NCBI GenBank assembly: GCA_019751475.1
Contig: JAIENH010000075.1
Location: forward strand, 1-5,055
Source of the DNA: Cyclobacteriaceae bacterium
Lineage (GTDB): Bacteria > Bacteroidota > Bacteroidia > Cytophagales > Cyclobacteriaceae
Length of the DNA: 5,055 nucleotides
Direction: 5' to 3'
Each line of letters opens with the position of its first letter. The first letter of the stretch is position 1. Below, piece after piece: positions 1 to 5,055 of the stretch. The translations under genes and the position numbers were made by a program. Under the pieces are notes generated by a model that was given only the letters and a program-made list of their open reading frames with translations, was not told the DNA's origin and searched no databases.

Positions 1-56
1 CTAAAACAGAAGCTGACCGGCAAGTGCTTGAAAGAAAAGTAAAAATGTTAGGTTAG
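1..56 (+). CDS. Possible C-terminal end of an upstream gene (partial)
   Basis: An open frame enters from the left edge (codons in phase with position 3) and ends at TAG 54-56. The visible tail reads KTEADRQVLERKVKMLG, a charged, helix-like C-terminus. A second frame is also open here and stops at TAA 40-42 (LKQKLTGKCLKEK), so the frame choice is uncertain. I prefer the longer tail because its composition is more protein-like and it stops 24 bases before the next promoter element. The family cannot be recognised from 17 residues, and the fragment could be plain intergenic sequence. Confidence 0.35.
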   Translation, partial: KTEADRQVLERKVKMLG

Positions 57-79
57 GCTGGTGAATAAAAAAGCTCTAT

Positions 80-87
80 TATCTTTG
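80..87 (+). promoter_or_regulatory. Bacteroidota-type -7 promoter element
   Basis: TATCTTTG matches TAnnTTTG exactly, the -7 consensus recognised by the primary sigma factor of Bacteroidota. It lies 17 bases before the ATG at 105, which would give a leader of about 10 bases. No clean TTG -33 box is present at the expected distance; the nearest resemblance is CTGG at 58-61, 18 bases upstream. The assignment rests on the -7 match and its position. Confidence 0.5.
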
Positions 88-104
88 ATTAGCTTTCGTT
101 GTTT

Positions 105-1043
105 ATGAAACGCATTACGTTACCACTTAGTCGACCGCTGCAGACCATGAGCTGGCGAAACGACTACTTGATTGACTGGGCTGATGGTGGCACCCAATAC
201 TATCTGAATGGAGAAGTCGATTCATTAGGGAGCTACAGTTATCGGTTTCCATTTGACAGTGCGGTCACATCAGCAGACGGGCACTTTGCTGTGATTTATC
301 AAAAACTTGGCACTAAGGGTCTATTGCTAAAAGATGGTGAAATTTTTAGGGAAATCAATCGGTCATATTACTTGGCCGATACTTATGAGTTCCCAGTGGC
401 ATTTGCCAAAACTAAAGGCAATCAAACGTTACTTATTCGCTGCCCCAATGGCTACAATCAAATTGACTTTGAAGATGCAGAGACGGGTGAAATTTTAACC
501 AGCGTCCCCGATAGAAATCCTTCCGACTTTTTTCACTCCAGGTTTGAGGTAAGCTTTGGCAACTCCAAACTAATGAGCAAAGGTTGGATTTGGCAGCCGT
601 TTGATTTTATCTCTGTTTTTGATATCGATGCATGCATTCAAAATCCATTGTTGCTGGATAACAGTGCCCTATCTCTTGAAATGGACGATGATATTTACAG
701 CGCAAGTTTCATTTCAGATAACTCCATTCTGATTGGGCCTTCCTTTCGTGAAGTTGACATCGCCCTGGGTTCAGTATCGGAAAGCGTTTCAACCAATCAA
801 ATAATTGGTGGCCACCTTACCGCCATTGACGATACTTTCGCTTGGGATTTATATAACTACCCAAAAATCATCAATTATAAAACGGGCGAAGTGATTGATA
901 ATGCAGAAGACATTGCGAGCGGTCACCAAACTTCATCTATTATACATCATTTAAAGAATGAGCCAAAAATTGCCTTCAACCAAAAGACAAAACAAGTTGC
1001 TATCGCCAATGGTGAGAGAATCGTTGTTTTATCGAAAGATTAA
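105..1043 (+). CDS. Hypothetical protein, probable WD40-like/beta-propeller fold
   Basis: This gene encodes 312 residues of unknown function. There is no signal peptide, lipobox or hydrophobic helix, so it is probably cytoplasmic. The sequence is rich in short beta-strand patterns of the propeller-blade type: TSADGHFAVIY (about 55-65), VSFGNSKLMSKGWIW (149-163) followed by FISVFDID (168-175), ASFISDNSILIGPS (200-213), and a closing blade IAFNQKTKQVAIANGERIVV (289-308). Two 'TGE' turns follow aspartate/lysine-rich strands (DFEDAETGEIL near 121-131; YKTGEVID near 258-265), as is usual between propeller strands. Blades are too divergent to count reliably. No catalytic motif is visible. ATG 105 was chosen over an in-frame TTG at 99 because it is the better codon and lies at a sensible distance from the -7 box at 80-87. 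No Shine-Dalgarno is present. The SDR gene follows 65 bases downstream on the same strand with no clear terminator between, so co-transcription is possible. Confidence 0.8.
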   Translation: MKRITLPLSRPLQTMSWRNDYLIDWADGGTQYYLNGEVDSLGSYSYRFPFDSAVTSADGHFAVIYQKLGTKGLLLKDGEIFREINRSYYLADTYEFPVAFAKTKGNQTLLIRCPNGYNQIDFEDAETGEILTSVPDRNPSDFFHSRFEVSFGNSKLMSKGWIWQPFDFISVFDIDACIQNPLLLDNSALSLEMDDDIYSASFISDNSILIGPSFREVDIALGSVSESVSTNQIIGGHLTAIDDTFAWDLYNYPKIINYKTGEVIDNAEDIASGHQTSSIIHHLKNEPKIAFNQKTKQVAIANGERIVVLSKD

Positions 1044-1108
1044 AAGATTTGTTTTTGTAACATTACTTCCGTCCTTCTGTTACTTGAGGGAAGCTTATCT
1101 TTCTTTAA

Positions 1109-2554
1109 ATGAAAATCCTCCTCACCGGCTCTACGGGTTACATTGGTCGCAGGCTTTTGCCCGTGTTGGTGGAAGCGGGTCACCATGTCATCTGCTTAGT
1201 ACGCGACCAGCGCAGGTTTGATTGGGAAGATTTTACGGAGGATTTTCTCAAGAATGTCACTGTCATTGAGTACGACTTGAATCAGCCAAAAGGGGATGAT
1301 AGCGTTCCGCGTGACATCGATGCGGCCTATTACCTGGTTCACTCCATGAGTTCGTCTAACCCCGATTTTACTACCCTCGAAACGGAATCGGCACAAAACT
1401 TTGTGGCATTGGTGAATCAAACCAAGGCAAAACAGATTGTGTACTTAAGCGGCATCGTGAACGCTGCGGATTTGTCTGACCACCTCCTATCGCGAAAAAA
1501 TGTAGAAGATATTTTGGCGCAAGCCAATGCCCCACTCACGGTGCTCCGCGCGGCCATCATCATCGGTTCAGGCAGTGCTTCGTTTGAAATCATTCGCGAC
1601 CTGGTGGAAAAGCTTCCCATCATGATTGCTCCAAAGTGGCTGAAAACGCGCTGCCAACCCATCGGCATCCGCAACGTGATCGAGTATCTGCAAGGCGTTT
1701 TACTGAAGCCCGAAACATTCAATCAAACATTTGATATTGGCGGCACAGAAATTCTCACCTACAACCAAATGCTTTATGGTTTCGCCAAAATGCGCGGACT
1801 GAAGCGTTGGATTATTACTGTACCCGTACTCACACCCAAGTTATCTTCGCTCTGGTTAGTGTTTGTGACATCAACTACTTACTCATTGGCGAGAAGTTTG
1901 GTCAACAGCATGAAAAACGAAGTCATTTGCAAAGATTTGCGCATTCGAGAAATAGTGCCCACAAAAGTATTAGGCTACCAAGAGGCGTTGCAATTGGCCT
2001 TCGATAAAATCAGTCAGAAAAATGTGGTATCAAGTTGGAAAGATTCTATTTCACTGGGCACTATGGACAAAAACTTTCTGAATAACACCTTTGTGCCCGA
2101 ACATGGCGTGTTTACGGACAAACGACAAATTGCCTTCACTAGAAATAAAATTGAAGTGATTGAAAACATTTGGTCTATTGGTGGCAACCGTGGTTGGTAT
2201 TTTGGAAACTGGATGTGGCGCATTCGCGGAGTGATGGACAAAATGGTGGGCGGTGTAGGTTTGCGCAGAGGCCGAAGAAGCGAAACGGATTTGAAAGCAG
2301 GCGATGCGCTTGACTTTTGGCGGGTGTTGGTAGCCGACAAACCCAATGGTAGGTTATTGCTTTATGCGGAAATGAAATTGCCGGGTGAAGCGTGGCTTGA
2401 ATTCAAAGTAAAGACATCAGACAAGTCGAACATTTTGTCTCAAACGGCTACATTCCGGCCGTTGGGCCTTTGGGGAAGATTATATTGGTATTCAGTGCTA
2501 CCCTTTCATGGACTGATTTTTCCGAAGATGGCAAAGAATATTGCGATGCAATAG
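1109..2554 (+). CDS. SDR family NAD(P)-binding protein with C-terminal DUF2867 domain
   Basis: This 481-residue protein is a probable cytoplasmic oxidoreductase or NAD(P)-binding protein of the atypical SDR/NmrA-like group; its substrate is unknown. The N-terminal Rossmann fold begins at once (KILLTGSTGYIG, residues 2-13, with G7, G10 and G13 forming GxxGxxG), followed by an acidic/basic turn (VRDQRR, 31-36). YYLVHSM (74-80) and VYLSGI (111-116) are typical of this subgroup. A classical YxxxK catalytic pair is not evident, as expected for atypical SDRs. LRAAIIIGSGSASFEIIRDL (146-165) and PIGIRNVIEYL (184-194) form the later part of that domain. Residues about 335-478 match DUF2867: GWYFGNWMWRIRGVMDKMVG (362-381), VGLRRGRR (383-390), GDALDFWRV (398-406), EMKLPGEAWLEF (421-432) and RLYWYSVLPFHGLIF (457-471). 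This is the same architecture as full-length family members, including E. coli YbjT-like proteins, so it appears intact. ATG 1109 places the Rossmann motif at the very N-terminus. No Shine-Dalgarno is seen; TATCTTTC at 1096-1103 is a one-mismatch -7 box but lacks a well-spaced -33 box. Confidence 0.93.
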   Translation: MKILLTGSTGYIGRRLLPVLVEAGHHVICLVRDQRRFDWEDFTEDFLKNVTVIEYDLNQPKGDDSVPRDIDAAYYLVHSMSSSNPDFTTLETESAQNFVALVNQTKAKQIVYLSGIVNAADLSDHLLSRKNVEDILAQANAPLTVLRAAIIIGSGSASFEIIRDLVEKLPIMIAPKWLKTRCQPIGIRNVIEYLQGVLLKPETFNQTFDIGGTEILTYNQMLYGFAKMRGLKRWIITVPVLTPKLSSLWLVFVTSTTYSLARSLVNSMKNEVICKDLRIREIVPTKVLGYQEALQLAFDKISQKNVVSSWKDSISLGTMDKNFLNNTFVPEHGVFTDKRQIAFTRNKIEVIENIWSIGGNRGWYFGNWMWRIRGVMDKMVGGVGLRRGRRSETDLKAGDALDFWRVLVADKPNGRLLLYAEMKLPGEAWLEFKVKTSDKSNILSQTATFRPLGLWGRLYWYSVLPFHGLIFPKMAKNIAMQ

Positions 2555-2570
2555 CTACATCTGATATATC

Positions 2571-2599
2571 AAAAAAGCTCCCTGAAATAATCAGGGAGC
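2571..2599 (-). terminator. Rho-independent terminator of the fasciclin gene
   Basis: A perfect 9-bp stem (GCTCCCTGA 2577-2585, TCAGGGAGC 2591-2599) closes a 5-base loop (2586-2590). Read on the minus strand it is followed directly by six T (plus-strand A at 2571-2576), the classic intrinsic terminator. It lies 26 bases past the fasciclin stop. On the plus strand no T tract follows, so termination of the SDR transcript here would be weaker, although the hairpin could still protect its 3' end. Confidence 0.88.
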
Positions 2600-2625
2600 C
2601 TTCACCAATTACCAACTTCACTAAA

Positions 2626-3126
2626 CTATTTTGGAAGCACCACACCATCAATCACATGGACTACTCCATTTGAACCTTTCAGGTCTGCTGTAGTAACAAA
2701 CGCAGACTTTCCACTTTCGTCCGTCAGTTTTACTTTTCCATTGTCGAGTGATCCTGTCAATTTTCCACCGCTTACTGTTGTGAGAATAGCAGAACCATTA
2801 CCCGCTTTGATGGCAGCTATCACCGCTGCCGCATCCAAATTGCCACTTACAACATGGTACGTTAGGATCTTGGCTAACTTCGCTTTGTTCTCAGGCTTCA
2901 ACAAAGAAGCAACTGTACCTTCAGGCAATTTGTCAAACGCAGCGTTAGTAGGTGCAAATACAGTAAAGGGGCCTTTGCCTTTTAATGTGTTCACCAAATC
3001 AGCTGCTTTTACCGCAGCAACGAGCGTAGTGTGGTCTTTTGAGCTGATAGCAATATCAACTACATCTTGACCAAAGGCCATAACCGAACTTGCCACAGAC
3101 AAGAGAAGAACAAATAATTTTTTCAT
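2626..3126 (-). CDS. Secreted single-domain fasciclin (FAS1) protein
   Basis: This 166-residue exported protein has one FAS1 domain, a fold linked to adhesion or cell-surface interactions; the ligand of this protein cannot be told. Residues 1-19 are a signal peptide: KK at 2-3, the hydrophobic run LFVLLLSVASSVMA, and AFG before a likely signal peptidase I cut at about residue 19/20. There is no cysteine lipobox, so it is predicted free in the periplasm or outside the cell. The FAS1 landmarks are in order: TLVAAVKAADLVNTLKG (34-50), the H1 box FTVFAPTNAAFDKLP (54-68), the central YH pair (Y90, H91 in LTYHVV), and the H2 box NGVVHVIDGVVLP (153-165). Length is normal for a minimal bacterial FAS1 protein. 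The start at 3126 puts the signal peptide at the N-terminus. No Shine-Dalgarno precedes it. It is a monocistronic unit, convergent with the SDR gene and ended by the hairpin at 2571-2599. Confidence 0.95.
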   Translation of the reverse strand: MKKLFVLLLSVASSVMAFGQDVVDIAISSKDHTTLVAAVKAADLVNTLKGKGPFTVFAPTNAAFDKLPEGTVASLLKPENKAKLAKILTYHVVSGNLDAAAVIAAIKAGNGSAILTTVSGGKLTGSLDNGKVKLTDESGKSAFVTTADLKGSNGVVHVIDGVVLPK

Positions 3127-3354
3127 AAGTGTTAATGTTGTTTGCTATGCAACAGCACACGGGCAGCATAGTTTATCAAAGTGGATAATAATACCGTGAT
3201 TAAAACAGTAGCCTGCAATACAAGCTCAGAAGCGTGTATAAAAACTAACCACGTAAACAGTTAGAACAAAAGGTGAGTTATCGGGTTACGCGTGGCGCCT
3301 TTAACATCATTCACGCAGGGAGATTCATTCGCATCTTCGTCATGCTTTCCCAAC
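3127..3354. other. Intergenic region upstream of the fasciclin gene
   Basis: There is no credible gene in these 228 bases on either strand. They must hold the fasciclin promoter (minus strand), but no TAnnTTTG match was found; the best TTTG (minus strand, near 3177-3180) lacks the TA. Weak symmetry is present: CTATGC 3145-3150 with GCATAG 3166-3171 in the likely fasciclin leader; CTAAC 3245-3249 with GTTAG 3260-3264; and CCACGTAA 3249-3256 with TTACGCGTGG 3286-3295 (two extra bases in the second arm). These could be regulatory-protein sites or chance. Confidence 0.5.
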
Positions 3355-3387
3355 AAAAAAGCCAGCGAAACTTTCACTGGCTTTTTT
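3355..3387 (-). terminator. Intrinsic terminator of the 51-codon gene (bidirectional in form)
   Basis: GCCAGCG (3361-3367) pairs with CACTGGC (3375-3381), flanked by six A (3355-3360) and six T (3382-3387). On the minus strand the one irregular pair is a G-U wobble, and the stem is followed by six U. On the plus strand the same position is a C/A mismatch, so the minus strand is the better terminator. It begins 21 bases beyond the stop of the small basic-protein gene. There is no plus-strand gene just upstream that would need it. Confidence 0.88.
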
Positions 3388-3408
3388 GCTTTTCGGGGAT
3401 TTTGTAAA

Positions 3409-3564
3409 TTACTTTTTCGCCTTCGCTTTAAATTCTTCTTTGATCTTTTCGATGTCCACACCTTTTGCCACGGGCTTAAAGTTCTGGATCTTCAACGACT
3501 GCCTTCTGCGGGCGGACTTTGCTTTGTCTTTGCGGTTTTTACGCTTTAAACGGGTAACTGACAT
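3409..3564 (-). CDS. Small conserved-type Lys/Arg-rich protein (51 aa), function unknown
   Basis: This gene encodes 51 residues with 14 Lys and 6 Arg against 5 acidic residues and no Cys. The N-terminal half is a basic tract (MSVTRLKRKNRKDK then ARRRQ at 18-22); the C-terminal half is a mixed-charge, helix-like segment after a proline (KPVAKGVDIEKIKEEF, 30-45) ending in AKAKK. I recall similar short MSVTRLKRK proteins in Bacteroidota genomes without a known function, but could not search for them. The composition resembles small ribosome- or RNA-associated proteins, which is inference. ATG 3564 was chosen over an upstream in-frame TTG at 3636 because that TTG overlaps the -33 box of the promoter at 3607-3637 and would add GC-rich UTR-like sequence. 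The gene has its own promoter and terminator and is divergent from hisS, 144 bases away. Confidence 0.82.
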   Translation of the reverse strand: MSVTRLKRKNRKDKAKSARRRQSLKIQNFKPVAKGVDIEKIKEEFKAKAKK

Positions 3565-3583
3565 ATCTTTTCTGGTTTTCTGG

Positions 3584-3605
3584 GCCTGCCCTCCGGCACG
3601 CGGGC
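3584..3605. repeat. GC-rich imperfect palindrome in the leader of the small gene
   Basis: Positions 3584-3605 form a 22-base imperfect palindrome centred on CCGG at 3593-3596 (14 of 22 positions symmetric), with an inner TGCC/GGCA stem (3587-3590, 3595-3598). It stands out in GC from its AT-rich surroundings. It falls between the predicted transcription start (about 3601, minus strand) and the ATG at 3564, so part of it would be transcribed. It could be a degenerate interspersed palindromic repeat or a leader hairpin. Only one clear copy is in this window. Confidence 0.35.
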
Positions 3606-3606
3606 G

Positions 3607-3637
3607 CAAAGATAATCGAAATACAAATCCACGCAAC
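3607..3637 (-). promoter_or_regulatory. Bacteroidota-type promoter of the 51-codon gene
   Basis: On the minus strand GTTG (3637-3634) is followed after exactly 19 bases by TATCTTTG (3614-3607). This fits the Bacteroidota consensus of a TTG-type -33 box, a spacer of about 17-23 bases, and TAnnTTTG. The predicted start of transcription is near 3601, giving a leader of roughly 35-40 bases before the ATG at 3564. It is the best promoter match in the window. Confidence 0.72.
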
Positions 3638-3691
3638 CATACCCGCTCTCACCAGTCACGAATTTCTGGTCGCAAAGAGTGATTTTCTGAT

Positions 3692-3699
3692 TAGTTTTG
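3692..3699 (+). promoter_or_regulatory. -7 promoter element of hisS
   Basis: TAGTTTTG matches TAnnTTTG exactly and ends only 9 bases before the hisS ATG at 3709. Transcription would start about 3703-3706, so the leader would be nearly absent. A clear TTG -33 box is lacking; CTGG at 3666-3669 lies 22 bases upstream. If this element is used, hisS mRNA is close to leaderless. An upstream promoter not recognised here remains possible. Confidence 0.45.
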
Positions 3700-3708
3700 G
3701 CTTCACGT

Positions 3709-5055
3709 ATGGATAAACCTTCACTACCAAAAGGCACGCGCGACTTTGGCCCCGAGCAAATGGCCAAGCGTCAATTTATATTCAACACCATCCGCACCGT
3801 ATTCTCAACGTACGGATTTCAGCCGTTGGAGACACCCGCGATGGAAGACCTCACCACACTTACCGGTAAGTATGGTGAAGAAGGCGACCAACTTCTCTTC
3901 AAGATCCTCGACAACGGTGACTTTTTAAAAGATGTAGATGACGCGAGTTTACAGCAACGAGACCTAAAGAAAATTACCCCACACATTTCTGGCAAAGGCC
4001 TGCGCTACGATCTTACCGTGCCCTTTGCCCGCTACGTGGTGATGAACCGCCATGAAATCACATTCCCATTCAAGCGCTACCAAATACAACCTGTGTGGCG
4101 AGCCGATAGGCCACAAAAAGGACGCTATCGAGAATTTTACCAATGCGATGCCGATGTGGTAGGCACAGACTCGTTGCTCTGCGAAGCGGAAATTATTCTC
4201 ATGATCAAGCAGGTATTTCATAAGCTGGGCATTACTGATTACACGATTAAAATAAATCATCGAGGAATTCTGTCAGGCCTAGCTGCGCTGGCGGGTGCGA
4301 CAGAAAAAGAATCATCTCTTTTTGTCGCGATGGACAAATTGGATAAAATCGGTGAAGCCAAAGTGCGCGAAGAACTTGCTCAACGAGGCATTGCGGGCCC
4401 AAGTGCCGACTTGCTTTTCAGCTTACTCAATTTCACTGGGACTACTCGTCAAAAAACTGAACTCCTAAAAGATCGCTTTCGCGAATATGAGTCCGCGCGC
4501 AAAAGTGTAGATGAACTGGAGCAAGTCCTTTCGCTGTTGGCAAACTATGGAGCAACTGAAGAGCATGTAGAATTCGATATTGCCCTCGCTCGTGGACTGA
4601 GCTATTACACAGGCTGCATCTTTGAAGTGAAGATTAATAATGTCGCCATCGGCAGCGTAAGTGGTGGCGGCCGCTACGACAATCTTACAGGTGTGTTTGG
4701 TATGCCCGGAGTTTCCGGAGTGGGCATCTCATTTGGCGTGGATCGCCTGTGCGATGCGATGGAAGAACTCAAACTCTTTCCCGAAGAAGCATGCGTAGCC
4801 TCACAGGTAATGCTCTGCTATCTAGACGAATCATGCCGGGCCTATGCTATGAATTGCACTCAGGCACTTCGTGAAAAAAATATTGCTGCGGAAGTGTATC
4901 CCGATGTATCTAAATTGAAAAAGCAATTGGAGTATGCTGATCGGAAGGGGATACCCTACACCGTAGTAATCGGCACAGACGAAATGCAAAGCGGCTTGCT
5001 TTCATTAAAAAATATGAAGACCGGTGAGCAGGAAAAAAGGAAACTGGAAGACATC
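3709..5055 (+). CDS. hisS: Histidine--tRNA ligase (HisRS), 3' end cut by window edge
   Basis: This is a class II aminoacyl-tRNA synthetase that charges tRNA-His with histidine using ATP; it is cytoplasmic, essential and normally a homodimer. There are 449 codons with no stop before the right edge; family members of this type run about 455-460 residues, so only a short tail is missing. The start is fixed by MDKPSLPKGTRDF (1-13), the standard N-terminus. Motif 1 covers about 22-47 (YGFQPLETPAMED). LRYDLTVPFARY (98-109) is the Bacteroidota/eukaryote-like substrate loop. Motif 2 is RYQIQPVWRADRPQKGRYRE (123-142), with the ATP-binding Arg131. The HisRS-specific motif is LARGLSYYTGCIFEV (293-307), with the catalytic Arg295; Ser298 stands where Asp or Asn is more usual. 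Motif 3 comprises SGGGRYDNL (318-326) and GVGISFGVDRL (337-347), with Arg346. The anticodon-binding domain starts near 365 (SQVMLCYLDE) and includes EVYPDVSKLKKQLEYADRKG (395-414). All key residues are present and the gene looks functional. No Shine-Dalgarno precedes it. Confidence 0.98.
   Translation, partial: MDKPSLPKGTRDFGPEQMAKRQFIFNTIRTVFSTYGFQPLETPAMEDLTTLTGKYGEEGDQLLFKILDNGDFLKDVDDASLQQRDLKKITPHISGKGLRYDLTVPFARYVVMNRHEITFPFKRYQIQPVWRADRPQKGRYREFYQCDADVVGTDSLLCEAEIILMIKQVFHKLGITDYTIKINHRGILSGLAALAGATEKESSLFVAMDKLDKIGEAKVREELAQRGIAGPSADLLFSLLNFTGTTRQKTELLKDRFREYESARKSVDELEQVLSLLANYGATEEHVEFDIALARGLSYYTGCIFEVKINNVAIGSVSGGGRYDNLTGVFGMPGVSGVGISFGVDRLCDAMEELKLFPEEACVASQVMLCYLDESCRAYAMNCTQALREKNIAAEVYPDVSKLKKQLEYADRKGIPYTVVIGTDEMQSGLLSLKNMKTGEQEKRKLEDI

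Noticed and set aside
99..104. TTG start two codons before the ATG of the beta-propeller gene
   Set aside because: ATG at 105 is adjacent, a stronger codon and better placed after the -7 box; nothing supports the two extra residues.
1044..1108. Terminator or promoter between the propeller and SDR genes
   Set aside because: Only 5-bp symmetries are present (GTAAC 1057-1061 with GTTAC 1079-1083; CTTCC 1066-1070 with GGAAG 1089-1093) and no T tract follows. TATCTTTC at 1096-1103 misses the final G and has no properly spaced -33 box, so neither element could be called.
1417..1722. Minus-strand 101-codon frame opposite the SDR gene
   Set aside because: Shadow of a well-supported coding frame; no recognisable motif. 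Similar shadows at 1196-1420 and 2014-2346 were rejected for the same reason.
2741..3070. Plus-strand 109-codon frame opposite the fasciclin gene
   Set aside because: It is a mirror of the FAS1 coding sequence, which has clear domain motifs and a signal peptide; the opposite frame shows no protein-like features.
3261..3461. Minus-strand open frame across the terminator
   Set aside because: It runs through the hairpin and overlaps the end of the 51-codon gene in another frame; its Lys-rich composition comes from that overlap.
3565..3636. N-terminal extension of the small basic protein from a TTG at 3636
   Set aside because: The TTG lies inside the -33 box and upstream of the predicted transcription start; the added sequence (LRPRAGGQAQ type) looks like translated GC-rich leader.
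3964..4260. Minus-strand 98-codon frame opposite hisS
   Set aside because: The hisS frame contains motif 2 and the substrate loop here; the reverse frame is a by-product.
1..5055. CRISPR array, tRNA, rRNA, insertion sequence, toxin-antitoxin or defence system
   Set aside because: No repeated spacer pattern, cloverleaf, transposase or paired small ORFs were seen on either strand; the genes are ordinary chromosomal ones.

Overview
This window looks like ordinary chromosomal DNA from a member of the Bacteroidota, most likely a Cytophagales-type lineage. Four observations point there. The HisRS is of the Bacteroidota/eukaryote-like kind, with LRYDLTVPFARY in place of the LRPE-type motif of E. 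coli. Three upstream regions carry exact copies of the TAnnTTTG -7 element used by the Bacteroidota housekeeping sigma factor. None of the genes has a convincing Shine-Dalgarno sequence. A small Lys/Arg-rich protein of a kind I associate with this phylum sits next to hisS. GC content is moderate by eye. No mobile element, CRISPR array, rRNA or tRNA gene was found.

Layout, left to right. Positions 1-56 probably hold the last 17 codons of an upstream plus-strand gene. Positions 105-1043 (+) encode a 312-residue protein of unknown function that looks like a cytoplasmic beta-propeller, behind its own -7 box at 80-87. After 65 bases comes 1109-2554 (+), an atypical SDR (NAD(P)-binding Rossmann) protein with a C-terminal DUF2867 domain, complete at 481 residues. 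Convergent to it is 2626-3126 (-), a secreted single-domain fasciclin (FAS1) protein. A 9-bp hairpin with a T tract in the 71-base gap between them is the fasciclin terminator.

Positions 3127-3354 form a gene-free leader and promoter region for the fasciclin gene, with only weak inverted repeats. Position 3355-3387 is a strong intrinsic terminator, usable on both strands but better paired on the minus strand. It ends the 51-codon gene at 3409-3564 (-). That small basic-protein gene has an almost ideal Bacteroidota promoter (GTTG, 19 bases, TATCTTTG). It is divergent from hisS, which begins at 3709 (+) and runs off the right edge with 449 codons visible. HisRS is essential for translation. The strongly basic small neighbour might act on RNA or the ribosome, but that is inference only.

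The genes do not form an obvious pathway or defence system. The points most worth a second look are the uncharacterised 51-residue protein and its regulation, the very short predicted hisS leader, and the unassigned beta-propeller protein.
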